53,619 bases of DNA, taken from an uncultured Lachnospiraceae bacterium (GTDB lineage: Bacteria; Bacillota; Clostridia; Lachnospirales; Lachnospiraceae). Of this stretch, positions 44,171 through 52,011 are shown piece by piece. Each line of letters begins with the position of its first letter. The stretch's first letter is position 1. The translations under genes were made by a program, and so were the position numbers. Location of the stretch: positions 1 to 53,619 of the forward strand of contig CACYHD010000010.1 in assembly GCA_902774125.1 (NCBI GenBank). Direction: 5' to 3'. Under the pieces are notes generated by a model, which saw nothing but the letters and a program-made list of their open reading frames with translations, did not search any database and was not told the DNA's origin.

Positions 44171-44204
44171 GGGTGCTAATCATAGTATTAGCATCCTTTT
44201 TTTG
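44171..44204. terminator. Terminator between convergent genes
   Basis: GGGTGCTAAT / ATTAGCATCC with a 6-nt loop, followed by eight T's on the plus strand. A smaller hairpin (CCAACC..GGTTGG) precedes it at about 44133-44152. Confidence 0.8.
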
Positions 44205-44225
44205 TCGCAACAGCCAATCGTGTAA

Positions 44226-44585
44226 TTATCCAGTTGATAGTTTTTTACCACAATACACGCCGATAATACACCCAATAACACTCAAAGCAACATAGCATCC
44301 ACTTGATAAGTATGCCTTATTCTCGATTAGATCAGCTGCCTCAAGTGAAAAAGTAGAAAACGTTGTAAAACCTCCACAAACTCCGGTTTTCCAAAACAGT
44401 AGTGCGTTTTTAGAACCGTCATCTTTATCGTCTATAATGCCGATTATAAAACCAATTAGAATTGCACCTATTATATTTGTTATTAGAGTTAAAACAGGAA
44501 AATCAGTTTTGACTGGAATCAAGCTGATTGCATATCTTCCCAGTGCTCCGATTGCACCTCCTAGTGCCACATACAAAAAATTCAT
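44226..44585 (-). CDS. crcB: CrcB/FluC fluoride exporter
   Basis: 119 residues on the minus strand after GGAGG. Four membrane segments and the family signatures GGAIGALGRY, TLITNIIGAILIGF and GVCGGFTTFSTFSLE, whose Phe and Ser/Thr residues line the fluoride pore. It forms a dimeric fluoride channel. Many Firmicutes carry two adjacent crcB genes; only one is present here. I see no fluoride riboswitch in the 82 bp upstream. Confidence 0.93.
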   Translation of the reverse strand: MNFLYVALGGAIGALGRYAISLIPVKTDFPVLTLITNIIGAILIGFIIGIIDDKDDGSKNALLFWKTGVCGGFTTFSTFSLEAADLIENKAYLSSGCYVALSVIGCIIGVYCGKKLSTG

Positions 44586-44667
44586 ATTTCCTCCAAATAG
44601 TTATATTTTGTCGATTTATAATTACTATAGTAACTTCGCATTTTGTTACGTATAAGATATAATCACA

Positions 44668-45948
44668 TTATTTCAATGGTATATCGTGCTTTGGCAGTCT
44701 CTTAGGAAATGGGCCGTCTATAGTACAAGGAATGCCTACCTTTTCTAGCTCTTCCTTGAAGAGATTGATGTACTTATCTGTCTTTATAACCTGCATAAAT
44801 CCGACATAAATCTTATCTGCCATAGCAGTTATTTCTATTGTAAAATGTCCCTCGATAACATAAACGAAAAACTCAACATAATCAGCCAACTCTCCCCAAT
44901 CCATCAGGCCGGTATAGTTGGCAATAAAGCTTCCGTGCTGTGCGTCTTTTCCAGTAGAGAGGCTGTGCTTAGCCATATACTTTCTTTTGGCCTTGAGCCC
45001 GTGTTGCTTGTCGATCGCCTCGTACAGTTCAAAAAGCTCTCTTATTTGCGTATGGCTGACAGACGGATCAGTTTGAAGAATAATCTGACCTCTCGTTCCT
45101 GTTCCGAGCTTTTCGAGGTCGTCGTCCAACTTGTCTCTGTCATAATCAACATACACATGACTCAAAAAGTCGCAGTGTGTATTAACAAGTCCAAGGTTTT
45201 CTCGTGGATTATGGGCAGCCTCGCCCACGATAACTTTGTTTTTGGCAGGGAACACCTTATCCAATGTCCTTGCAAAAAGCACGAAGAACAAGGAGAGAAC
45301 ACTAGAATCATTGGCCTTAGAAACCTTTAATAGGTCATGCTGGTCGATTGTTACAACCATATAATTAGGGTCTCTCTTGATCGGAACGAAAACGCCCTTG
45401 AGGTAATCCATGCCAAGAACTGGAGCTTTCTGTATTTTTCTCTTATAGATTGGCTCTTCTGTAGTCAACATATCCATAGTAGGTTCATCAGTCTCTCCTG
45501 GAAGTAGTGCGCTGTCCACTTTTCTGATTTCCGGCGCGTTAGGCTCGACATTGTATTTTTGTCTGACGTACTCGTATATATTGGTCATAACCCAAGGTTG
45601 AAAACCACGTCCACCACACATAGTATGACTTATATTAAAGAAGATGTCCTTGCCCGAACAATCTACATAAAGCAGATGATCGTTTACGCTGCTACTTCCA
45701 ACCATAGGTAGCTTATCGCATGTAGGCATTACGACAATCTTCTGGTCATTAGGAGCAAGAACGTAGCCACCGTCTTCGTCGACCTCCACTCTAACTGCAA
45801 AGTAAGGATATCGAATTATAGCTGAGTTAACAGCCTTATCTAGTACGTTAATATCGACCTCGTCCTTCATTCTAACGTGGATGCGGACAGTATGCGCGAA
45901 GTATTTCTCGCTCTGATATAGTCTGTATGTATTAACACTGTATTTCAT
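44668..45948 (-). CDS. CAT/condensation-fold acyltransferase-like protein
   Basis: 426 residues on the minus strand after GGGAGG. The start (YSVNTYRLYQSEKYFAHTVRIHVRMKDEVD) and layout fit the chloramphenicol-acetyltransferase-like fold shared by alcohol acetyltransferases, PapA and condensation domains. The catalytic motif HxxxDG reads HTMCGGRG here: the His is present, the Asp is replaced by Gly. Possible roles are acyl transfer to an alcohol or amine, or a non-catalytic relative. It is followed by crcB 82 bp away, probably with separate transcription. Confidence 0.7.
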   Translation of the reverse strand: MKYSVNTYRLYQSEKYFAHTVRIHVRMKDEVDINVLDKAVNSAIIRYPYFAVRVEVDEDGGYVLAPNDQKIVVMPTCDKLPMVGSSSVNDHLLYVDCSGKDIFFNISHTMCGGRGFQPWVMTNIYEYVRQKYNVEPNAPEIRKVDSALLPGETDEPTMDMLTTEEPIYKRKIQKAPVLGMDYLKGVFVPIKRDPNYMVVTIDQHDLLKVSKANDSSVLSLFFVLFARTLDKVFPAKNKVIVGEAAHNPRENLGLVNTHCDFLSHVYVDYDRDKLDDDLEKLGTGTRGQIILQTDPSVSHTQIRELFELYEAIDKQHGLKAKRKYMAKHSLSTGKDAQHGSFIANYTGLMDWGELADYVEFFVYVIEGHFTIEITAMADKIYVGFMQVIKTDKYINLFKEELEKVGIPCTIDGPFPKRLPKHDIPLK

Positions 45949-46194
45949 TTTGGTCCTCCCTTTTTGATTGATTCTGAAAGCCGGATTGTTGTGGGTTTCA
46001 TTAGTCCGTATATAATTTGTATCTCTTTATTTATAATAGCATATTTTTGAACATATAAATAATCAGTTTTATTTTTTGCCATCTACCTGGCTAGAATTCT
46101 TGTCGGACAGCAGTATGCGCACAGATTGAAATAGAAGTACTAAAATTATATAATTAATGCAAATAAGTAAGCCATATATTAGGAGGAACAAAAA

Positions 46195-46593
46195 ATGAGC
46201 AAAGTAAATGATTTCTTAAACGAAGCAGGAGTTTTCTTTTTGGCAACAGTGGACGGTAATCAGCCAAAACTAAGACCGTTGGGACTACATATAGAAGTGG
46301 ATGACAAGGTTCTTTTTGGCATCGGTGACTTCAAGGAAGTGTACAAGCAGCTTCAGGCCAACCCTAAGTGCGAGATAGTTGCTGCCAAGCAGGACGGCCA
46401 CTGGATGCGATACACAGGCAAAGCTGTCTTTGAGACAGACGACAAGTATGCAGAGATGGCGCTTGATGGTGCCCCACACCTAAGAAGCATCTACAACGAT
46501 GAGACAGGCAACAAAATGATGATGTTTCATCTAGAAGATGCGACAGCTGTTGATATTGAGGTCATGGGCGAAGGCGTGGATTTGATGGGGTAG
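46195..46593 (+). CDS. Pyridoxamine 5'-phosphate oxidase-like FMN-binding protein
   Basis: 132 residues with AGGAGG upstream and TATAAT at 46149-46154. A single split-barrel domain: FLNEAGVFFLATVDGNQPKLRPLG, DDKVLFGIGDFKEVYKQL, MRYTGKAVFETDD. This short class binds flavin and acts as a small reductase or oxidase; the substrate is unknown. It stands alone. Between it and the divergent acyltransferase gene lie about 246 bp holding both promoters (minus-strand extended -10 near 46041-46033). Confidence 0.88.
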   Translation: MSKVNDFLNEAGVFFLATVDGNQPKLRPLGLHIEVDDKVLFGIGDFKEVYKQLQANPKCEIVAAKQDGHWMRYTGKAVFETDDKYAEMALDGAPHLRSIYNDETGNKMMMFHLEDATAVDIEVMGEGVDLMG

Positions 46594-46661
46594 AGAGACC
46601 AGGAACATATTAAAGTTACAGGTAATAAATCAGCAACATTAACAGAAAATTGGAGGAAAAA

Positions 46662-47249
46662 ATGAAGAAGACAATTATACTATTATTATCATTGGCAGTT
46701 TGTATATTTTTGCTATGTTCATGTGAAAAAACAGAGAATAGTAACAATGTTGATAAAATCGATAGTACTGGAAATGAGATTACAGAAGAATATAAAGAAA
46801 CAAAGGGAAATGAATGGGACGAATTGATTAATAATTGTTTTATGGCTATGCGTGATAAAAATAAGAAAGATTTTGACGCGTGTTATATAAATCATTTATT
46901 TGAAATTAATAAACATATGGACACTGAGGGACCAGGGAGTTCTTTTAAAGATCTTTGTAGTATGTTAAGAGAAGTAAGTCCTATGAGTTATGAAGTGTGG
47001 GAGCACTATAAGACAAAAGAGGAAGTTTTTAAAAAGAACAAAGCGTTGGTTGAAGAAATTGGCGATTCATGGCTAGGAAGTGTGGGGGAATATGAAAGCC
47101 AACGTCAAGACGGTGAAGGAATAGATTATGGCCCTTATGTTGAGTTTGAAGAATTTGTTCTACTAGCTTATGAAGGAAGAGGAGAATGGGTAAAATTGTC
47201 CTTAGGTAAGTACCAAAATGAATGGTATTTGTTGGAGTATAACTATTAA
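46662..47249 (+). CDS. Putative lipoprotein of unknown function
   Basis: 195 residues starting at 46662 after GGAGG. Type II signal peptide: KKTIILLLSLAVCIFLLCSC, with the last Cys as the lipid-modified residue, then a Ser/Asn/Glu-rich spacer and a globular domain of about 140 residues with many aromatic and acidic positions (WDELINNCFMAMRDKNKKDFDACY, MSYEVWEHYKTKEEVF, WVKLSLGKYQNEWYLLEYNY). No family recognised. A terminator follows. Confidence 0.7.
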   Translation: MKKTIILLLSLAVCIFLLCSCEKTENSNNVDKIDSTGNEITEEYKETKGNEWDELINNCFMAMRDKNKKDFDACYINHLFEINKHMDTEGPGSSFKDLCSMLREVSPMSYEVWEHYKTKEEVFKKNKALVEEIGDSWLGSVGEYESQRQDGEGIDYGPYVEFEEFVLLAYEGRGEWVKLSLGKYQNEWYLLEYNY

Positions 47250-47273
47250 AAGAAAGAGAATAATAATTATCAG

Positions 47274-47308
47274 AAGCCACAAGTTTAAAAAACTTGTGGC
47301 TTGTTTTT
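47274..47308 (+). terminator. Intrinsic terminator after the lipoprotein gene
   Basis: An 11-bp perfect stem GCCACAAGTTT / AAACTTGTGGC followed by TTGTTTTTA. Confidence 0.85.
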
Positions 47309-47339
47309 ATAAGATACACAAATAAATAGGTGTTATTTA

Positions 47340-47348
47340 TGGTATAAT
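47340..47348 (+). promoter_or_regulatory. Extended -10 promoter of hsdM
   Basis: TGGTATAAT, 32 bp before the GTG start. Confidence 0.55.
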
Positions 47349-47380
47349 TGTTCTGAAATATGTAACGGAGGAATTAGTAA

Positions 47381-48880
47381 GTGATTACAGGCGAATTAAA
47401 GAATAAAATGGATAAAATTTGGGATACGATTTATACGAGTGGTATAACGTCTCCCTCAACAGTTATTGAGCAGATTACATATTTGATTTTTATGAAACTG
47501 TTGGATGATAACGAAATAAAAAAAGAAGCTAATGCATCGGTGTTAGAAATTGAATATAAAAGTGATATTTTCAAAGATGGGGATTTCAAACCTGATGAAC
47601 ATAGTACAGAAACAACTAGTTATAATTCTATGAGATGGAGCACATTCCATAATTATGAGCCAGAAAGTATGTATTATACAGTTCGTAATTTTGTTTTTCC
47701 ATTTATCAAATCATTAAATGGAGATGGAAAAGATACAGCATTTTCCAAGTATATGGCTGATGCAGTTTTCTTAATTGATTCCCCAAAGGTTTTAGCGCTT
47801 TGCGTTGATGAACTTAATAACATTGATATGACCAACAAGGATATAATGGGTGATGTTTATGAGTATTGCTTGGGCAAGATGGCCTCTTCAGGAAAGATGG
47901 GACAGTTCAGAACACCACGTCACATAATTAATATGATGGTTGAAATTGTGGAGCCAAGATTGGATGACGTTATAGTTGATCCAGCTATGGGTTCGGCAGG
48001 TTTCTTATTAAGTTCTGCAACATATGTTAAGGAGCATTATGCTAAAGAATTATTGAAGAAAGAAAACAATGTTCATTTTAACAGAGAGATGTTTAATGGT
48101 TATGATACAGATCCTTCTATGTTGCGTATCGGTGCAATGAATATGCTTTTGCATAACATCAGTGAGCCTACAATAGAAAGAAGGGATTCATTATCAGCGG
48201 ACAATACAATTCGAGATAAGTATTCTTTGATTCTGGCTAACCCACCATTTAAGGGAAGTGTATTTGAAGAAGATATTAGTCCAGACCTATTAGCACTTAG
48301 TAAAACTAAAAAAACAGAGTTATTATTTATTTCGCTGTTCTTAAAGTCGCTTAAAATTGGAGGAAGATGTGCATGCATTGTTCCAGATGGAGTGTTGTTT
48401 GGTTCTTCTAGAGCACATAAAGCAATAAGAAAAGAACTGATTGAAAATAATAGATTGCAGGCTGTTATATCGATGCCTTCAGGTGTGTTTAAACCATATG
48501 CTGGTGTATCTACTGCAGTTTTGGTCTTTACCAAAGATCCATCGGGAACAGAGAACGTTTGGTTCTATGATATGAAGAATGACGGTTATTCATTAGATGA
48601 TAAGCGAAGCAAAATAAATGAAGATGATATACCAGATATTCTTGCTAGATATAGAAATCTTGATGGGGAAAAAGACAGAAAAAGAACTGAACAAAGCTTT
48701 TTCGTTGAAGCAGATGAAATAAGACAGAATGATTATGATCTGTCAATTAACAAGTATAAAGAAATTGAGTATATTCCAGTGGAATATCCACCAACTGAGG
48801 ATATAATCAAGGAAATTCGACAATTAGAAAAAGAGATTTCCAAGGAAATGGATGAATTGGAACAATTATTAAAAAAATAA
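47381..48880 (+). CDS. hsdM: Type I restriction-modification DNA methyltransferase subunit
   Basis: 499 residues from a GTG start 9 nt after GGAGG. N-terminal HsdM_N helical domain (ITGELKNKMDKIWDTIYTSGITSPSTVIEQITYLIFMKLLD), then the adenine-N6 methyltransferase core: GQFRTPRHIINMMVEI, the SAM motif DPAMGSAGFLLSSATYV and the catalytic LANPPFKGSVFEE. It methylates adenine in the target set by HsdS. It is 39 bp upstream of hsdS. hsdR is absent from the window, so either it lies downstream or the system only methylates. Confidence 0.95.
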   Translation: MITGELKNKMDKIWDTIYTSGITSPSTVIEQITYLIFMKLLDDNEIKKEANASVLEIEYKSDIFKDGDFKPDEHSTETTSYNSMRWSTFHNYEPESMYYTVRNFVFPFIKSLNGDGKDTAFSKYMADAVFLIDSPKVLALCVDELNNIDMTNKDIMGDVYEYCLGKMASSGKMGQFRTPRHIINMMVEIVEPRLDDVIVDPAMGSAGFLLSSATYVKEHYAKELLKKENNVHFNREMFNGYDTDPSMLRIGAMNMLLHNISEPTIERRDSLSADNTIRDKYSLILANPPFKGSVFEEDISPDLLALSKTKKTELLFISLFLKSLKIGGRCACIVPDGVLFGSSRAHKAIRKELIENNRLQAVISMPSGVFKPYAGVSTAVLVFTKDPSGTENVWFYDMKNDGYSLDDKRSKINEDDIPDILARYRNLDGEKDRKRTEQSFFVEADEIRQNDYDLSINKYKEIEYIPVEYPPTEDIIKEIRQLEKEISKEMDELEQLLKK

Positions 48881-48888
48881 AGAAAAGG

Positions 48889-48917
48889 AAATACAAATTG
48901 AGATTTGTAGGGATGAT
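48889..48917 (+). repeat. 29-bp direct repeat, copy 1, before hsdS
   Basis: Starts AAATACAAATTGAGATTTGT and ends three bases before the hsdS ATG. An identical copy is at 51981-52009, likewise three bases before the second hsdS ATG. It contains the ribosome site (AGGGATGAT). Confidence 0.95.
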
Positions 48918-48919
48918 AG

Positions 48920-50045
48920 ATGGAGAAAATACTATTAGAAGATTGCTGTGAAATACTGGATTCTATGCGAGTGCCAATTACCTCTTCAGATAGAGTAGAA
49001 GGACCATATCCATATTATGGAGCTAATGGGATTCAGGATCACATAGCTGACTACATTTTTGACGACGAATTGGTTCTTCTAGCAGAGGATGGAGGTAACT
49101 TTGGTTCAAAAGAAAGACCTATTGCTTATCGTGTCTCAGGAAAGTGTTGGGTCAATAATCATGCGCATGTTTTAAAACCAAAGAAAGGTTTAGATGTTGA
49201 TTATTTATGCTATTCTTTGATGTTCTATAATGTTGGTGGAATGGTTAATGGCGCGACTAGGCAAAAGCTTACACAAGCATCAATGAGACAAATGCTAATT
49301 CCTAAAAGGTCATTGAAGGAACAAAAGTATATAGTTAATTTGCTTACAAAAGTTGTTACTTTAAAAGAAAAAAGACAACAGGAACTTGATGAATTAGATA
49401 ACCTTATCAAAGCCCGATTTGTCGAGCTGTTTGGCAATCCGATTATAAATGAAAAAGGGTGGAACACTGCTGAACTTAATTCGGTTTGTGATGGTATTGG
49501 AGATGGACTTCATGGAACACCTGAATATGATGAGAGTGGTGATTATCCATTTATAAACGGCAACAATCTTATGAATGGAATAATAGAAATAACGCCAGCA
49601 ACTAAGATGGTAAATGAAGAAACCTATAGGAAGCATTTTATAGAATTAACAGATAATGCAATCCTTTTGTCAATCAATGGAACTCTTGGTAAATTGGCGT
49701 TTTATAATGGCGAAGCTGTAATGCTAGGCAAGAGTGCTTGCTATTGTAATCTTAAGCCAGAAATAAATAGAGAGTTTGTTTATGGAGTAATGAAAACGGA
49801 TGAGTTTATGGTTTTTTTAGAGAGTAATGCAACTGCCAGCACAATAAAAAATGTAGGATTAAAGTCAATTAGAGGCTTTAGGTTGATTCTGCCACCAGAA
49901 GAGTTACAAACTGAATTTGTTGAGTTTTCAAAACAAGTCTACAAATCAAAAAAAACAAGTCTACAAATCAAAAGTTGTAGTTCAAAAGGCATTGGATGAA
50001 GCCCAATTGCTTTTTGACAGTTTGATGCAGGAGTACTTTGGATAG
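48920..50045 (+). CDS. hsdS: Type I restriction-modification specificity subunit, C-terminus shifted by a 22-bp duplication
   Basis: HsdS has two target-recognition domains (TRD1 about residues 1-130, TRD2 about 185-340) separated by helical conserved regions (LLTKVVTLKEKRQQELDELDNLIKARFVELFGNP). Each TRD reads half of a split DNA target. The frame hits a stop at 49997-49999 because of a tandem duplication of 22 bp (49931-49974). Without one copy the frame runs to 50045 and gives the normal ending VVVQKALDEAQLLFDSLMQEYFG. The present protein thus has a different last ten or so residues (CSSKGIG) and lacks the second conserved helix that packs against HsdM. It could be an off or altered-phase form. 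Confidence 0.88.
49406..49426 (+). repeat. 21-bp repeat in the hsdS central region, copy 1
   Basis: ATCAAAGCCCGATTTGTCGA plus G, encoding IKARFVE between the two TRDs. An identical copy lies in the second hsdS at 52546-52566. Recombination here would exchange TRD2. Confidence 0.85.
49931..49974 (+). repeat. 22-bp tandem duplication near the hsdS end
   Basis: Two copies (49931-49952 and 49953-49974, 21 of 22 identical) starting AAACAAGTCTACAAATCAAA. The length is not a multiple of three and shifts the frame by +1. Confidence 0.92.
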
Positions 50046-50125
50046 TTTTATGCCTTAATAAGTTTAGGCTATAAAAAACAATAATATGGTTGTAGGATGT
50101 TGGTATTTATGAAAGGAATACCAAT

Positions 50126-51094
50126 ATGGAAGAAAGAATTGTAACTATTTTAAATGAAATGTCTGAGTATTTGTCTATTGCTCAAATGAAAAAACTGCAA
50201 GAAGTTATGTTGAAGACATTCTCTGATAACGTAAAAGAAAAAAGGCAGATTTCTAATGGAGAATATTTGAAACTGTTTATTGCAGCAAAGAATATTGAAG
50301 GATGTTCAAGCAGAACAATTTCATACTATAGAACAACAATAGAAAATATGCTGCAAGGAGTAACTATTCCAATTCGAAAGATAACAACTGAAAATATGAG
50401 AGCATATCTATCACAATATCAAAAGAAAAACAATTGTAGTAAGGTTACTGTTGATAATGTGCGTCGTAATATATCAAGCTTTTTCTCGTGGCTTGAGGAG
50501 GAAAACTACATTTTAAAAAGTCCGATGCGTAGGATTCACAAAATCAAAACAAATCAGCAGGTGAAAGAAGTGATTTCTGATGAAGACATAGAAAAAATGC
50601 GAGATCATTGTAAATGTAAAAGAGATTTAGCGATTATAGATTTGCTTTATTCTACAGGTATTCGAGTTGGCGAATTAGTAAATTTAAATATAGCAGACAT
50701 TGACTTTGATGCGCGTGAGTGTGTTGTGTTTGGCAAAGGCGGAAAAGAACGCAAGGTGTATTTTGATGCAAAAGCAAAACTACATTTGCAATCTTACATT
50801 AAGAGTAGAAAGGACAAAAACCCAGCTTTATTTGTCACTTTGGATTCGCCAAGTGATAGGTTAAAGATAAGTGGTGTAGAAATAAGAATTCGAGAACTGG
50901 GACGCAAGATAAATTTACCTAAGATACATCCTCACAAGTTTAGGAGAACTATGGCGACAAGGGCTATAGATAAGGGGATGCCGATAGAACAGGTCCAGAA
51001 AATACTTGGACATTCACAGATTGATACTACAATGCAGTATGCTATGGTTAATCAGAGTAATGTGAAAATGTCGCATAGGAAATATATAGCTTAA
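50126..51094 (+). CDS. Tyrosine recombinase (XerC/D-like integrase)
   Basis: 322 residues after GAAAGGA. N-terminal SAM-like core-binding domain (about 45-140) and catalytic domain with all expected residues: Arg in STGIRVGELVNL, Lys in the beta-hairpin (VFGKGGKERKVYF), HPHKFRRTMATR (His-x-x-Arg), GHSQIDTTMQY (His and the Tyr nucleophile). In phase-variable type I systems a recombinase of this kind sits beside hsdS and shuffles specificity domains; the flanking repeats here support that role. An inverted repeat TTGGTATT..AATACCAA (50100-50124) encloses its ribosome site. Confidence 0.93.
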   Translation: MEERIVTILNEMSEYLSIAQMKKLQEVMLKTFSDNVKEKRQISNGEYLKLFIAAKNIEGCSSRTISYYRTTIENMLQGVTIPIRKITTENMRAYLSQYQKKNNCSKVTVDNVRRNISSFFSWLEEENYILKSPMRRIHKIKTNQQVKEVISDEDIEKMRDHCKCKRDLAIIDLLYSTGIRVGELVNLNIADIDFDARECVVFGKGGKERKVYFDAKAKLHLQSYIKSRKDKNPALFVTLDSPSDRLKISGVEIRIRELGRKINLPKIHPHKFRRTMATRAIDKGMPIEQVQKILGHSQIDTTMQYAMVNQSNVKMSHRKYIA

Positions 51095-51105
51095 AGGGAG
51101 GGAAT

Positions 51106-51894
51106 ATGAATACAAGAATTGTATATTGTGATGAGACAGGTGATGATGGTGGCAATACTAAATCAAGTGACATATTTGTTTTAACTAGCTTATATACGCC
51201 ATCGGAATCGTGGAATAATAATTTTAAAAGTATAAAAGAATTTAGAAAAAACTGGAAAGAAAAATATGGAATACCAGTTAAAGAGGAAATGCATACCAAA
51301 CAGTTTTTGACAGACAAAGACCCATATAGAAATTATCAGTGGTCGGCTGAACAAAAAAGGCAAATGTTAAAGGAATATACACTGTTAATAGCATCTCTTG
51401 ATATAAAAATAATTAATACAATAATTGATAAAACGAAAATAAAGACTACGGATTATAATGTTTTGGAAAACGCGTTAACATATAGTGTACAGCGAATTGA
51501 AAATGACAGTGTAGGAAACTGGAACTATATTATTATATCTGATCAGGGTAGAATAAGTCCTATGAGGAAGACGGCAAGAGCGATTAGAGCATATAATCCA
51601 ATTCAATCGCAGTTCGGGGGAGTACTAAACAAACCTATAAAATACTTGCTTGAAGATGTATTAGAAAAGGATTCTAAAGAATCATACTTTATTCAATTAT
51701 GCGATTTTGTTTCGTACTTTGTACATTTATATTATTCTGTAAATTACTTGAAAAAGAATAAGCCTAAACGAGTCAACAGGTTGATAGATGACAATTTCGT
51801 GGGAAGTGTAATGGCTACATTAAAGGCGGGTGATGTTCTTAATTTAAAGGCAAATAGTGCTAATAAGTATGGGCTGGTTATTTATCCAAAATAA
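51106..51894 (+). CDS. DUF3800 family protein
   Basis: 262 residues, 11 bp after the recombinase, with AAAGGGAGGG. Begins RIVYCDETGDDGG (the DE[ST]G signature) and ends with YFIQLCDFVSYFVH, the second acidic motif; together they suggest the RNase H-like fold described for DUF3800. Function is not established; the family often occurs in defence islands and mobile elements, and a nuclease role is inferred from the acidic residues. It is inside the segment flanked by the 29-bp direct repeats, so it would be lost with hsdS and the recombinase on excision. Confidence 0.85.
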   Translation: MNTRIVYCDETGDDGGNTKSSDIFVLTSLYTPSESWNNNFKSIKEFRKNWKEKYGIPVKEEMHTKQFLTDKDPYRNYQWSAEQKRQMLKEYTLLIASLDIKIINTIIDKTKIKTTDYNVLENALTYSVQRIENDSVGNWNYIIISDQGRISPMRKTARAIRAYNPIQSQFGGVLNKPIKYLLEDVLEKDSKESYFIQLCDFVSYFVHLYYSVNYLKKNKPKRVNRLIDDNFVGSVMATLKAGDVLNLKANSANKYGLVIYPK

Positions 51895-51980
51895 AACACC
51901 ACCTACGACACATTCGTGCTTTCAGTGGTTCACTTATATTATCTTACATATTGCTGCAATCGTCAAGTATTATTGAAAAC

Positions 51981-52009
51981 AAATACAAATTGAGATTTGT
52001 AGGGATGAT
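51981..52009 (+). repeat. 29-bp direct repeat, copy 2, before the second hsdS
   Basis: Identical to 48889-48917. The two copies bracket 3.06 kb carrying hsdS, the recombinase and the DUF3800 gene. The 51895-51980 stretch shows no gene. Confidence 0.95.
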
Positions 52010-52011
52010 TG

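Noticed and set aside
44586-44667. Fluoride riboswitch before crcB
   Set aside because: I could not find the conserved pseudoknot sequences; only a short AGTTACTATAGTAATT palindrome is present.
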